Source: Sulfurimonas sp.
GTDB taxonomy: Bacteria > Campylobacterota > Campylobacteria > Campylobacterales > Sulfurimonadaceae
Length of the DNA: 64,000 bases
Direction of reading: 5' to 3'
Assembly (NCBI GenBank): GCA_021648465.1
Contig: JAKISR010000003.1
Span: 10,205-74,204, forward strand
Of this stretch, positions 19,256 through 29,500 are shown piece by piece; position 1 is the stretch's first letter; every line of letters starts with the position of its first letter. A model generated the notes under the pieces. The model was not told the origin of the DNA. It was given only the letters and a program-made list of their open reading frames with translations, and ran no database searches. The position numbers and the translations under genes are program-made.

Positions 19256-20072
19256 TCGTAAAGAATTTTTATATTACCTTGATAATATACGAGGATATTC
19301 TGATTTAACTATAAAAAGTTATGATGAATCCCTAAGAGAAGCATTTAAATATATAGAAATTTTTGAAAATGATAAATACATGACTTTTGGTTTGATGCCT
19401 TACAGAATAAAAATAGCTTCACTTAATTCAAAAACTATAAGTAAAAAGCTTAGTGCTATTCGTTCCTTTGTAATATATCTTAATGAAAATGGTATAAGTG
19501 CAATACTTAATGCAGATGATAATATTAAAGTTGCAAAAACACTGCCAAAGCCAATCTCGCATGAAAATATAATGGAAGCACTATCTTATAGTAAGGGATT
19601 TGAAAAGTTAGTTGTGTTGATGTTATACACATCGGGCCTTAGAGTATCAGAGTTGTCTTCACTTAAAAAAGATGATATATCAAATGGATGGATAAGAGTT
19701 CTAGGTAAAGGAAATAAACATAGAGATGTACCACTTTTACCATTTATAAAAGAGCTATTAGACAATTATTTAAACACATCCATGCAAAAAAAGTTTTTTT
19801 TTGAAAAAAAAGGCGAAAAATTAAGCGAAAACAGTTTAAGATATATTGTTACAAAAGTCTTTAGAAGAGTAGGGTTAAAAGTTACCCCTCATCAGCTTCG
19901 TCACTCATATGCATCAGGGCTATTAAATAGCAATGCATCCATAGCTGATGTAAGTGAATTATTGGGACACTCATCTATGGCGACAACACAAATATATACA
20001 AAATTGGGCAGTGCATTGAAACAACAAAATTATAATAAAGCACATCCGCTTTGTGGAGTAGATAAAATATGA
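19212..20072 (+). CDS. Xer-type tyrosine recombinase
   Basis: At most 286 residues. An N-terminal SAM-like core-binding domain (EFLYYLDNIRGYSDLTIKSYDE) precedes a complete catalytic domain: Arg in TSGLRVSELSSL, Lys in VLGKGNKHRDVP, HQLRHSYASG, His in LGHSSM, and the nucleophile Tyr in TTQIYTKLG. The start may be ATG 19212 or TTG 19233 (GAGA nearby); both overlap the upstream gene. It could be the chromosome-dimer resolvase, although XerH of Helicobacter is longer. Its embedding in a housekeeping operon, with no att-like repeats or cargo seen, argues against a mobile integrase. Confidence 0.88.
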   Translation: MINLRNCLKKSIDTNRKEFLYYLDNIRGYSDLTIKSYDESLREAFKYIEIFENDKYMTFGLMPYRIKIASLNSKTISKKLSAIRSFVIYLNENGISAILNADDNIKVAKTLPKPISHENIMEALSYSKGFEKLVVLMLYTSGLRVSELSSLKKDDISNGWIRVLGKGNKHRDVPLLPFIKELLDNYLNTSMQKKFFFEKKGEKLSENSLRYIVTKVFRRVGLKVTPHQLRHSYASGLLNSNASIADVSELLGHSSMATTQIYTKLGSALKQQNYNKAHPLCGVDKI

Positions 20073-21079
20073 CAAACAAATTTTTAGAAACTTTGTATAC
20101 AAAGGTTTTTATAAATATTATTGTTGAAGATTCACAGACTGTCGTATACATAGAAGTATGCTCTAAAAGTAATGTAATTGAAACTATACAGAAGAGATTT
20201 GACACTACAAGGATAAATGCTAAGATGTATGATGTGATACAAGCATATTCTAAACAATCTCCATTTTATTATATTTCAGTTTTAGATAATTCATCACTTC
20301 AAGGAGCTTCACCTGCTGTAGATAAGCTTGATATGAATAAATATGCAGATATGAGCTTGATGAAAAGTATCTCTTTTTCGGGTTGGAGTGTTTATTCAGC
20401 AGAGTATGATTTAAATAATATTTCCAAAGAGTATAAAAGTATTGGCGTAGATTTTATTTTTTCACCTTTTTTAATGATGACAAAATTTTTTGAAGACAAA
20501 ATAAGTACAAATTTATCAATGTTTATATTAGTTGAGAGCAACTATCTTACTATAGCTATATTTGATAACTCAAAATTACTTTATGCTAAATACGCAGATA
20601 CACAATATCAAAAAGATGATGACTTATCAATAAATATACCTTTGGATGATGAATATGATGATGTTTCACTTGATATTGATGGTATAAATTTAGAAGATAT
20701 TGATATAGATGACGATAATTCTTTAGATGATTTTGCAAATATAGAAGATTTAGATAGTGGTAACGAAATAGATGAATTTTCTGAAGCTAAAGATATTAAA
20801 GAAATAAAACAAGATAATAATGATGATATCGGTTCAGTTGATTTTTATGAAGATTATCAGAGATTTTTATGTATACAAAGTTCTTTAAGTTCTTTTTATA
20901 AAGATGATAAATATGATAGTAAATTTATAGAGAGTACTTATATTGCAGATGGTATAGGTGTTAGTAATGCACTTAAAAAGTATCTTGAAGAGGAAATTTT
21001 TCTAAGTGTATATGTTAGAAAAATCGATCTTGGTAAAGAGTTATGTAATATGGCAAAGGCTGAATTAGATGCGATTTAG
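20069..21079 (+). CDS. PilM-like cytoplasmic protein (inferred)
   Basis: A 336-residue soluble protein. The N-terminal beta-rich part (VYIEVCSKSNVIETIQKRF), the middle SMFILVESNYLTIAIFDNSKLLYAKY and the end FIESTYIADGIGVSNALKKYLEEEI follow the pattern of actin-like PilM/GspL cytoplasmic domains. A very acidic, Asp-rich insert (about residues 185-260) interrupts the fold. Its start overlaps the recombinase stop by 4 bases. The assignment rests largely on the two bitopic proteins that follow; no clear nucleotide-binding motif was seen. Confidence 0.55.
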   Translation: MTNKFLETLYTKVFINIIVEDSQTVVYIEVCSKSNVIETIQKRFDTTRINAKMYDVIQAYSKQSPFYYISVLDNSSLQGASPAVDKLDMNKYADMSLMKSISFSGWSVYSAEYDLNNISKEYKSIGVDFIFSPFLMMTKFFEDKISTNLSMFILVESNYLTIAIFDNSKLLYAKYADTQYQKDDDLSINIPLDDEYDDVSLDIDGINLEDIDIDDDNSLDDFANIEDLDSGNEIDEFSEAKDIKEIKQDNNDDIGSVDFYEDYQRFLCIQSSLSSFYKDDKYDSKFIESTYIADGIGVSNALKKYLEEEIFLSVYVRKIDLGKELCNMAKAELDAI

Positions 21080-21593
21080 CTATATAAAACCTAGAAAAAA
21101 AACAATTTTTACAAAAGATATACAGTTGCTGTTTACTTTTTTTGGTGTTACTTTATCTATGCTATTTTTAACATATATGTTTTTATTATTTCGTGATTAT
21201 AGATTTGAGCAAAATAAAATAGATCTTATAAAAATAAATCAAGAACTAAGTGCTGATATTTTAAAAATGAACAATCATATTATTTATATCAAAAAACAAA
21301 ATCTTCAAGCAGAAAAAATTTTTATAAAAAACAGTATTTTAAAAGATAGTATAAATAATCTTTTTGATTTAATACCAACTAGAATAACACTTTCACAAGC
21401 ACAAATAATGGAAAATGGATTAATTCTACATGGAATAACACCAAATAAAGATGTTTATAATTTTATGCTTCAAGCACCATTACGTTCTATCTTTCACCGA
21501 AGTTATAGTAGTTTTTATCCTGCACAAAACGGTTGGTTGAGATTTGTATCTACAAATTATATTGATGAGGAGGAGTTAAGTGATGAAAATTAA
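21069..21593 (+). CDS. PilN-like bitopic membrane protein (inferred)
   Basis: The product has 174 residues. There is a short cytoplasmic N-terminus, one membrane helix (about 18-38), then a coiled coil (LIKINQELSADILKMNNHIIYIKKQN) and a small globular end with LFDLIPTRITLSQAQIMENGLILHGITPN. That strand-helix-strand end resembles the ferredoxin-like domain of PilN/Fimbrial assembly proteins. It overlaps the upstream gene by 11 bases. Confidence 0.6.
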   Translation: MRFSYIKPRKKTIFTKDIQLLFTFFGVTLSMLFLTYMFLLFRDYRFEQNKIDLIKINQELSADILKMNNHIIYIKKQNLQAEKIFIKNSILKDSINNLFDLIPTRITLSQAQIMENGLILHGITPNKDVYNFMLQAPLRSIFHRSYSSFYPAQNGWLRFVSTNYIDEEELSDEN

Positions 21594-22122
21594 TTTCTCT
21601 AGGCAAAATATTTATCTTTTAGCAATTTCTACTTTTTTATTGATTTCTGTTTTGATATTTTCTTTTTCGGTTTTAATTCCTAAAGGTAAAGAGTATAGAA
21701 TTAAAAAAGCAGAACTTAAAAAAATGGATCTTAAAGCAAAGCAACTAGATAATTTTTCATATAAAACAATGGAGATACTTCAAAAATTACAAAGTGACAA
21801 TCGCCACATCATAACAGCTTTTGATACTGATTTTAATCCACAAAGGTTTGAAAAACAGTATAAAAATTTCTTTACGTCTTTAAAGCTATCTAAAAAAACT
21901 AGAATTGATAATGATAATGAGTTTAGTGTATATGAAGTAAATACAACTTCACAAATAAGTTCACCAAAGAGTTTTTACAATTTTTTAGAGGCAATTAATA
22001 AAAGTGACTGGATAATCAGTGTAAATTTTCCAATTAATTTTAAAAGAGATGGTGAAACTATCAATTCACACTTTACAATGAAAGCCTATAAAAATAAAAA
22101 AGATTTAAATATTACTAAATAG
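21583..22122 (+). CDS. PilO-like bitopic membrane protein (inferred)
   Basis: About 179 residues. One N-terminal membrane helix (about 8-30) precedes a heptad-rich coil (EYRIKKAELKKMDLKAKQLDNF) and a C-terminal alpha/beta domain (SPKSFYNFLEAINKSDWIISVNFPINFKRDGETINSHFTMKAY), the usual PilO order. GGAGG just upstream supports ATG 21583; a GTG at 21580 is in frame. It overlaps the PilN-like gene and, at its 3' end, overlaps convergent tilS by 18 bases. Confidence 0.6.
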   Translation: MKINFSRQNIYLLAISTFLLISVLIFSFSVLIPKGKEYRIKKAELKKMDLKAKQLDNFSYKTMEILQKLQSDNRHIITAFDTDFNPQRFEKQYKNFFTSLKLSKKTRIDNDNEFSVYEVNTTSQISSPKSFYNFLEAINKSDWIISVNFPINFKRDGETINSHFTMKAYKNKKDLNITK

Positions 22123-23106
22123 CTCTTTTACTTTAAAAAAAGCTTTTTCATCTTGGTATAAATAAAGACGTAATTTAGGTTCTATTTTTAAAGCTCTGCA
22201 CTCCTCTTTAAACTCACGAGACATTGAAGATTTCAAAGATAAATATGGTGCTATAAATATAAAAAACTCATTTTGATTTACTATAAATTTTCTACCAATA
22301 ACAACTGTATTTTCATTTTTTAAAAGTTCTCTTTCATTTGCACTAAGTAGATGTTGTTTTGATTTTAGGTACTTATCTATACTATATATATTTGCTCTTT
22401 GATTTTGTGAGTTTTTAAAATATGCAAACTTATCAATTGTCTCAATCTCTATTTTTTCTAGTAAATTTTGTTTATCTTCATCAAGATAAACAAAACTTTT
22501 TTTAATACCATTTAAATATTTTTCTAAAAGAGGTGTTGCATAATTGTGTCTAAATGAATTTCTCTTAATATCTTCATTTAAATTACTTTTATCTTGAAAA
22601 TATATGATATTTTTAGTATTTAAGAATTCAAGAAGTTCACTTTTGTCTAAACCTAGAAGTGGACGAATCAGTTGATAATTGTCTCTTTGCTCGACACTCT
22701 TCATTCCAGCAAGTTCAACACAACCAGCACCTTTACAAAATTGCATAAGCATCCATTCAAACCTATCTCCAAGATGATGAGCGGTTAAAAGATTGTTGTA
22801 TTTATATGAAGAGATTAATTTTTCAAAAAAGTCATATCTTATCTTTCTTGCAGATGATTCAAAATTTTTCTCAATCTTTTGTGCATTATGAATATGACAT
22901 GTCAAATTATATTTTAGTGCAATATCTTTTGCATAAGTAACTTCTTCTTTACTTTGCTCTCTTAGACCATAATCAACAATAGCAATGTCAAATTTTATAC
23001 CATTTTCTTGTAAAATGAAAAATAGAGCAGAAGAGTCAACACCACCAGAAAAAGCTAAAAGATTTTTTTTATTTTTTAATTTTGAAAGAGTATTATTTTC
23101 AAGCAT
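22105..23106 (-). CDS. tilS: tRNA(Ile)-lysidine synthase
   Basis: A 333-residue N-type ATP pyrophosphatase that converts C34 of tRNA-Ile(CAU) to lysidine. The PP-loop SGGVDS is at residues 20-25; LTAHHLGDRFEWMLMQF and the RPLLGLDKSELLEFL segment are characteristic. The C-terminal part is short, as in Campylobacterota. It overlaps rimO by 8 bases at its start, so it is translated as the second gene of that operon. Confidence 0.92.
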   Translation of the reverse strand: MLENNTLSKLKNKKNLLAFSGGVDSSALFFILQENGIKFDIAIVDYGLREQSKEEVTYAKDIALKYNLTCHIHNAQKIEKNFESSARKIRYDFFEKLISSYKYNNLLTAHHLGDRFEWMLMQFCKGAGCVELAGMKSVEQRDNYQLIRPLLGLDKSELLEFLNTKNIIYFQDKSNLNEDIKRNSFRHNYATPLLEKYLNGIKKSFVYLDEDKQNLLEKIEIETIDKFAYFKNSQNQRANIYSIDKYLKSKQHLLSANERELLKNENTVVIGRKFIVNQNEFFIFIAPYLSLKSSMSREFKEECRALKIEPKLRLYLYQDEKAFFKVKELFSNI

Positions 23107-24412
23107 TATGTACTGCAGCAGTTAAGATGTTACCAACTAAGTCTGTAATTTTTGCTTTATAAATTTTACCAAATTCTAAATCTTCATCCTTAGTTCTGTC
23201 ATTTACATAAATCTCACCATCAATTTCAGGTGCCCAGATAGTCTCTTTAGCACTTAATAGATATTCATGCTCATCACTCTCGCCATCAATAACAATCTCG
23301 ACATCTCTACCAATCTCAGCTTTAAGAGATTTTTCTAAACATTGTGATGATATGTCACCTAAAATATCTGCACGCTCTGCTATGACTTCTGTAGAGATTT
23401 TTTCACTCATATCAAAAGCGAGAGTTGTTTCTTCATCTGAATATGAAAATACATTAATTCTATCAAATCCGAAAGATGAAGCAAATTCACACATCTCATT
23501 AAACATCTCTTGTGTTTCATTTGGATGACCAACTATAAAACTTGTTCGTACAAAAGAGTTAGGAAGTGATTTCATAAAGTTTAAAAGTTCAAGAGTTTTG
23601 CTTTTCCCAAAACCACGCTTCATCATAAGTAACATTTCATCGTTTATATGTTGAATAGGCATATCAAAGTAATTATGAAAAATTTCACTTTTTGCTATAT
23701 TTTTAAGAAGTGAGATGGTTGTAGTTGATGGATAAAGATAAAGAATTCTTGCACTTTTTACATAATCAATAAGCTCTATTCTTTGGATAAGTAAACTTAG
23801 CCCATCTTTAATATTTTGATCTCTTAAGTAAGAAGAACTATCTTGAGAAATAAAAGAAAAATCATAATAACCTTTTTTTACTAAACCTTCAACCTCTTTA
23901 GCAATAGAGTCAAGTCCTCTAGAGTTCAGTTTACCTTTAAATGATGGGATAGCACAAAAACTACACACTTGGTTACACCCTTCTGAGAGTTTTATGTATG
24001 CATGATAAGTTGAACCTGTTACAACTCTCTCTGCTCCATCTATCAAAAAAACTTCATCAGAGAAACGGCTTTTTCTCTCTTGTAGTAACTCGTCTATTTT
24101 GTCATAATCACCAACACCAGTAAAGATGTCAACCTCTGGCATTTGAGTAGCTAACTCCTCTTTATATCTCTCACTTAAACATCCAGCCATTACTAAAACA
24201 GAATCATCTTTTCTAGCATTGTGAAGATTTAAAACTGTATTTATAGATTCCTCTTTAGCAGCTTCGATAAATCCACATGTATTTACAATAATCACATCAG
24301 CACTATTTGTTTCATCTGTTAACTCAAAGTTTTGAAGTTTCCCCATCATCACTTCTGTATCAACTAGATTTTTTGTACAGCCAAGAGAGACTATATGAAG
24401 TTTATTACCCAT
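23099..24412 (-). CDS. rimO: Ribosomal protein S12 methylthiotransferase RimO
   Basis: About 437 residues, a radical-SAM methylthiotransferase acting on Asp89 of ribosomal protein S12. The N-terminal cluster cysteines are C12 (SLGCTKNLVDTE), C46 and C78; the SAM cluster CNQVCSFC is at C146, C150 and C153. A C-terminal TRAM domain is present. SLGCTKNLVDTE distinguishes it from MiaB. The frame opens three codons earlier at a GTG; ATG 24412 gives the standard N-terminus. There is no strong ribosome site. Confidence 0.94.
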   Translation of the reverse strand: MGNKLHIVSLGCTKNLVDTEVMMGKLQNFELTDETNSADVIIVNTCGFIEAAKEESINTVLNLHNARKDDSVLVMAGCLSERYKEELATQMPEVDIFTGVGDYDKIDELLQERKSRFSDEVFLIDGAERVVTGSTYHAYIKLSEGCNQVCSFCAIPSFKGKLNSRGLDSIAKEVEGLVKKGYYDFSFISQDSSSYLRDQNIKDGLSLLIQRIELIDYVKSARILYLYPSTTTISLLKNIAKSEIFHNYFDMPIQHINDEMLLMMKRGFGKSKTLELLNFMKSLPNSFVRTSFIVGHPNETQEMFNEMCEFASSFGFDRINVFSYSDEETTLAFDMSEKISTEVIAERADILGDISSQCLEKSLKAEIGRDVEIVIDGESDEHEYLLSAKETIWAPEIDGEIYVNDRTKDEDLEFGKIYKAKITDLVGNILTAAVHNA

Positions 24413-24625
24413 TATTATCACTTATATTTTTTGATATTATACAGTAATTAATTATGCTGATTAAAATACCTATTTATTTGAGTCTATTTTATTTTATTAA
24501 TGTCAATAATAATAAGGGCACCTCTAAAACTATTAACACATGATTAAAACTCTTTATCAATATTTGATATATAAATATAATAGTATATGAAGATGATTAC
24601 AAGATTATTTCAATATAATTTTAGT

Positions 24626-25771
24626 ATGAAAATATATGACATATTAATTCTTGGAGCAGGAGCAAGTGGGCTGATGTGTGCTTCTCACCTTGATGGAAAA
24701 CTTAGTGTAGCGATGGTTGATATAAATTCTAAAGTCGCACAAAAATTAAAAATTTCTGGTGGCTCAAAGTGTAATATTACAAATGTATATGTAAGTGAGA
24801 ATAATTATGATGGAGATAGGGAGTTTATATCTTACTCACTTAATAATTTTACAAAAGATGATTTGTTAGATTATTTTTATAAACATGGAGTTGAACCAAT
24901 TATCAAAAAAGAGCGTTATTATTTTTGTAAAGACTCCTCAGAGGAGATTATAAATGTACTCAAAAAAAACACACAACATGTTGATATACTTTTAAATAGA
25001 GACATTTTAAATGTAGAGAAAAAAGACAATATATTTGAGGTAAAAACTTCAAAAGGACTTTTAAAAGCAAAAAAACTCATAATAGCAACAGGTGGAAAAA
25101 GTTTTAAAAATCTTGGTGCTAGTGATATTGGATTGCTAATTGCAAAAAGCTTTGATATAAAAGTAAAAGAGTTTACTCCAGCTCTTGTTGGTTTGACTGT
25201 TCAAAAAGAGCAGTTTTGGATGAAAGAGCTTAGTGGTTTAAGTTGTGAAGTTGAGATAAAAGTAGAAGATAGAGTTTTAAAAGAAGATATGTTATTTACT
25301 CATAAAGGGATAAGTGGGCCGTGTGTATTGTCTACCTCACTTTATTGGAAAAAAGGAAAAATTTCTATAGATTTTTTGCCTAATAGTAATATTTTAGAGT
25401 TAAGTGAGAGCAGTAAAAAACTTATAAGTTCTGTAATACCTTTACCAAAAAGATTCTCAAAAGAGATACTAAAAGCTTTAGATGTTGATGATATAGAGTG
25501 TAAAAAAATAACTAAAGAACAAAAAGTAAACTTATCAAAGATTCATAACTATGAGTTTGCACCAGCTGGTAATTTTGGATTTAGTAAAGCTGAGGTTTGT
25601 CGTGGTGGTGTTTTGAGTGATGAATTAAATTTTGCAACTTTTGAATCATTACAAAATTCAAACCTCTTTTTTATAGGTGAAGTAATTGATGTTACTGGTG
25701 AGCTTGGAGGATATAATTTTCAGTGGGCTTTTTCTAGTGCTGTTACTTGTGCAAAAGCGATAAATAGTTAA
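24626..25771 (+). CDS. BaiN/HI0933-family flavoprotein
   Basis: About 381 residues, an NAD(P)/FAD-dependent oxidoreductase. The FAD motif ILGAGASGLMCASH is at residues 7-20, the family signature KLKISGGSKCNITN follows near 45, and FTHKGISGPCVLSTSLYW and GGYNFQWAFSSA near the end are conserved. The frame extends 13 codons to an ATG at 24587, but a TATAAT at 24576-24581 places transcription start about there, so 24626 is preferred. Physiological substrate unknown. Confidence 0.88.
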   Translation: MKIYDILILGAGASGLMCASHLDGKLSVAMVDINSKVAQKLKISGGSKCNITNVYVSENNYDGDREFISYSLNNFTKDDLLDYFYKHGVEPIIKKERYYFCKDSSEEIINVLKKNTQHVDILLNRDILNVEKKDNIFEVKTSKGLLKAKKLIIATGGKSFKNLGASDIGLLIAKSFDIKVKEFTPALVGLTVQKEQFWMKELSGLSCEVEIKVEDRVLKEDMLFTHKGISGPCVLSTSLYWKKGKISIDFLPNSNILELSESSKKLISSVIPLPKRFSKEILKALDVDDIECKKITKEQKVNLSKIHNYEFAPAGNFGFSKAEVCRGGVLSDELNFATFESLQNSNLFFIGEVIDVTGELGGYNFQWAFSSAVTCAKAINS

Positions 25772-25778
25772 AAAATAT

Positions 25779-25809
25779 AAATAGTGTGAAGTGACACTTG
25801 ACACTATTT
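25779..25809. promoter_or_regulatory. 31-bp palindromic operator over the MerR-gene -35
   Basis: AAATAGTGT (25779-25787) and ACACTATTT (25801-25809) flank AAGTG-A-CACTT (25789-25799). The whole is symmetric about 25794 with one mismatch (G788/G800). Its right half contains the -35 TTGACA of the promoter that follows. It is a strong candidate for autoregulation by the MerR-like protein. Confidence 0.7.
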
Positions 25810-25826
25810 ATAAAATAAGGTATAAC
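25798..25826 (+). promoter_or_regulatory. Promoter of the MerR-like/LplT-PlsC-Aas operon
   Basis: TTGACA (25798-25803) and TATAAC (25821-25826) are separated by exactly 17 bases, an almost ideal sigma-70 promoter. Such a -35 is unusual in this phylum. The -35 is embedded in the palindrome at 25779-25809. Confidence 0.75.
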
Positions 25827-25857
25827 TCTAAAATAAAGAAAATATTTAGGAGTTGTT

Positions 25858-26508
25858 ATGTCTATAAAGATGGCTGAACTTATGAAGCAAACTGGTGAAA
25901 CACGCTCAACTCTACTTTTTTATGTAAAAGAGGGTCTACTGCAAGAACCTATGAAATCTAAACCAAATGTGCATCTTTATACAAATGATTCTATAGAGCG
26001 TGTTCATATGATTAAAACTTTGCAAAATCAACTACATTATACTATCACACAAATCAAACAAGTTTTTGATGATAATTCTTTTGATTTTAATAATGGGGTG
26101 GATGTGTTACTACAAAAACTCGATCTTTTTACTGGTGTTAAACAACATAATTTTAAAACTATAAAAGATGCCTTGGAAGTTTATGATTTAACCCAATGGA
26201 GTATAGATTATTATATTAAAGAAGGTGTTGTTGAAATTCATAATGGTTATTTTAATGATAGTAGTTGGAAAACTCTTAAAATATTAAGTAACCTTAGAAG
26301 TTCTTCTAAAAGTAGAGAATTGCTACTATCCTATGTAAAAGTTGCAAAAGAGTTGGCTGTATTGGAGATAGACTTGGGGACTGAACTGCTTAACAATGAT
26401 AATACAAACCTTGCTCAAGAGATTTTTTTAGATACTATTCTTACCCTTAAACCATATATTTTTAATCTCCAAACAAAACTTGAACACAAAAGGAGAACAG
26501 ATGTCTAA
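25858..26508 (+). CDS. MerR-like transcriptional regulator
   Basis: A 216-residue protein. The N-terminal winged-helix of MerR type covers about 1-75 (MAELMKQTGETRSTLLFYVKEGLL, then YTNDSIERVHMIKTLQNQLHYTITQIKQVF). A helical C-terminal domain without metal-binding Cys clusters resembles another degenerate HTH (YDLTQWSIDYYIKEGVVEI). AGGAG at 25848-25852 sets the start. It overlaps the next gene by 8 bases, so it likely controls phospholipid salvage through the palindrome upstream. The ligand is unknown; a fatty-acid derivative is a guess. Confidence 0.82.
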   Translation: MSIKMAELMKQTGETRSTLLFYVKEGLLQEPMKSKPNVHLYTNDSIERVHMIKTLQNQLHYTITQIKQVFDDNSFDFNNGVDVLLQKLDLFTGVKQHNFKTIKDALEVYDLTQWSIDYYIKEGVVEIHNGYFNDSSWKTLKILSNLRSSSKSRELLLSYVKVAKELAVLEIDLGTELLNNDNTNLAQEIFLDTILTLKPYIFNLQTKLEHKRRTDV

Positions 26509-29500
26509 TGTAACTTCAAATATTTACAAGATTAAAGGTTTTTTACCATACATAATAGTTGTGTTTTTAAATGCTTTTACAGATTTAGGACATAAAATAA
26601 TTATTCAAAACACTATATTTAAAATATATGATGGTCAAACTCAAATAATTTTAACAGCAATAGTAAATGCACTTATTTTGATTCCTTTTATTTTACTTTT
26701 TTCTCCAGCAGGTTTTTTATCTGATAAGTTCAGTAAAAGTAAGGTTATGATTATTGCAGCTTGGGCAGCTGTAGTAATCACACTTGGTATTACACTATCA
26801 TACTATTTAGGTGAATTCAAATTAGCTTTTTTCTTAACTTTAGTACTTGCTATTCAGTCTGCTATTTATTCACCTGCTAAGTATGGATATATAAAAGAAT
26901 TAGTTGGAAATAAGCATCTTACTTTGGGAAATGGGATTGTTCAAGCTGTTACAACTGTTGCCATTTTAGGTGGTATCTTTATCTACTCTGTATTTTTTGA
27001 AGGTTTATTAGCTGGAGAAACTTTTAATACAAGTGAGGAGCTATTAATAGCTATTGCACCGATAGGTTGGGCTTTGGTAGTTGGTTCTTTAGTTGAGCTT
27101 TTTCTTGCATATAAACTTCCAGATACAAAGATAAATAGTAAGAAAAAATTTAATTTTAAAAAATATTATACAGGTAAATATTTAAAAAATAATATGAAAA
27201 TAATCAATAGTAATAGTATTATCTTTCATTCTATTATTGGTCTTTCATTGTTTTGGTCTATCTCTCAGGTAATTCTTGCAAGTTTTCCATCATATGCAAA
27301 AGAAGTGCTGTTTATGCAAAATACTATAGTTGTTCAAGGTATGATGGCATTAGCTGGGGTTGGCATAGTTATTGGCTCTATTATTGTTGGAAATATTTCT
27401 AAAAATTACATAGAAACAGGAAGTATTCCAGTAGGTGCTTTAGGTATAACAATAGCACTATTTCTTCTTCCAAATCTGATAAATCCTATCCTTATAGGTA
27501 TAAATTTTTTGGTTTTTGGTTTTTTTGCGGCTTTTTTTATTGTACCGTTAAATGCACTTATTCAGATTAATGCAAAAGAGCATGAACTAGGTATTACTAT
27601 AGCTGGTAATAATTTTGTACAAAATGTATTTATGGTTAGTTTTTTAGCTTTTACTGTCGTACTTGCTATTTTTGGAGCGAGTGGAGTTAGTCTGTTTTAC
27701 CTGATGTTATTTATTTCAATTGTTGGATCTGTATATGTGATTAAATATATTCCACAATCAATGATAATATTTTTAGTATCTTTTATTGTTTCACGCCGTT
27801 TTAAAATTGATGTCTTAGGGTTTAATAATGTTCCTCAAACAGGTGGTGTTCTTCTTTTGGGAAATCATATCTCATGGCTAGATTGGGCAATCATACAGAT
27901 TACAATGCCTCGTAAAGTTCGTTTTGTAATGGAGAGAACTATATATGAAAGATGGTATTTGAAATTTTTTCTAAATTTCTTTAAAGCCGTACCAATCTCA
28001 GCTCGTGGAGTAAAAGAGGCTGCACAAAAAGTTAGTGAACTTTTAAATAGTGGTGAAGTAGTTTGTCTTTTTCCTGAGGGAACTATTAGTCGTACAGGAC
28101 AATTAAGTGAGTTTAAAAGAGGTTTTGAATTTATGGCAAAAAATGCAAATGCTGTTATAGTTCCATTTTATCTTTGTGGTTTGTGGGGAAGTAGATTTTC
28201 CCGTTCATCTTCAAAATTTAAAGAAGCTAAGAAAACTAAAAAGCGTGATATTGTTGTCTCTTTTGCAAAGCCTATAAATATATCTAGTTGTGCTGTTGAT
28301 GTAAAGCAAAAAGTTTTTGAGCTATCTATTAGTTCATGGAAACACTTTACACAAAACTTTCCATCTATGCAAGAAGCTTGGGTAAATACTGCTAAGCGTT
28401 TGGGTTCTGAGTTTTGTATGGCTGATTCAAAAGGTAAAGCTATATCTTTTTCAAAAGCCTTAACAGGTACAATTTTATTCTCAAACTTTATACAAAAAAA
28501 CTCTGAACAAAATATTGGTATATTGATGCCAACAGTATCAGCTGGTGCTATAGTAAATATGGCAGCTCTAATGGCTGGTAAAACAGTTGTAAATCTTAAT
28601 TATACAGCATCGATGAGTTCTTTAAAAACCTCAATAAAAAAAGCTGAGATAAAAACTATATACACAGCAAAAGAGTTTATAGAAAAGCTAAAAACAAAAG
28701 GTTTTAATATAGATGAACTTCTTGGTGAAAGTAAAATTATCTATCTTGAAGAGCTAAAAGCTGAGATATCAAAATCAAAAGCATTAGTAACATTTTTTAT
28801 GGTTAAGTTATTACCATCTTTTATAATTAAGAGTTTGTTTATAAAAAAAGCATTAAGTGAGGATGTTGCTGCAATACTTTTTAGTTCAGGTTCAGAAGGT
28901 GAACCAAAAGGTGTAATGCTTACTCATAAAAACTTTATGGCAAACATTAGACAGATTTCAGATGTTTTAAATATGCAAGATGAAGATGTACTTTTAGCAT
29001 CTTTGCCATTATTTCATGCTTTTGGATTAACTGCTACAACTTGGTTACCTATGATTGAAGGGATTCCAATGGTTTGTCATCCAGACCCAACTGATGCTGT
29101 AGGGATAGGAAAAGCTATTGCAAGATATAGAGCAACTGTTATGTTTGGAACTTCAACTTTTTTAAGACTTTATGCAAAAAATAAAAAAGTACACCCTTTA
29201 ATGTTAGAGAGTCTTAGGCTTATTATTGCAGGTGCAGAGAAATTAAATCCTGAAGTTAGAAAAATGTTTAAAGAGAAGTTTCATAAAAATATATATGAGG
29301 GATATGGAGTAACAGAATCTTCACCTGCTTCTAGTATAAATATACCAGATATCTTAATAACAAATAAGCTTACTATTCAAGTAGGAAGTAAGGAGGGTAG
29401 CATAGGTTTACCGCTTCCAGGAACAGCTTTTAAAATAGTTGATCCAAACACTTTAAAAGAGTTAGACATAGATGAAGATGGATTGATTTTGATAGGTGGA

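Noticed and set aside
24500..24560. Insertion-sequence end before the BaiN-type gene
   Set aside because: Only a short CACCTCTAA match with the right-edge region; no second end, transposase or duplication is visible.
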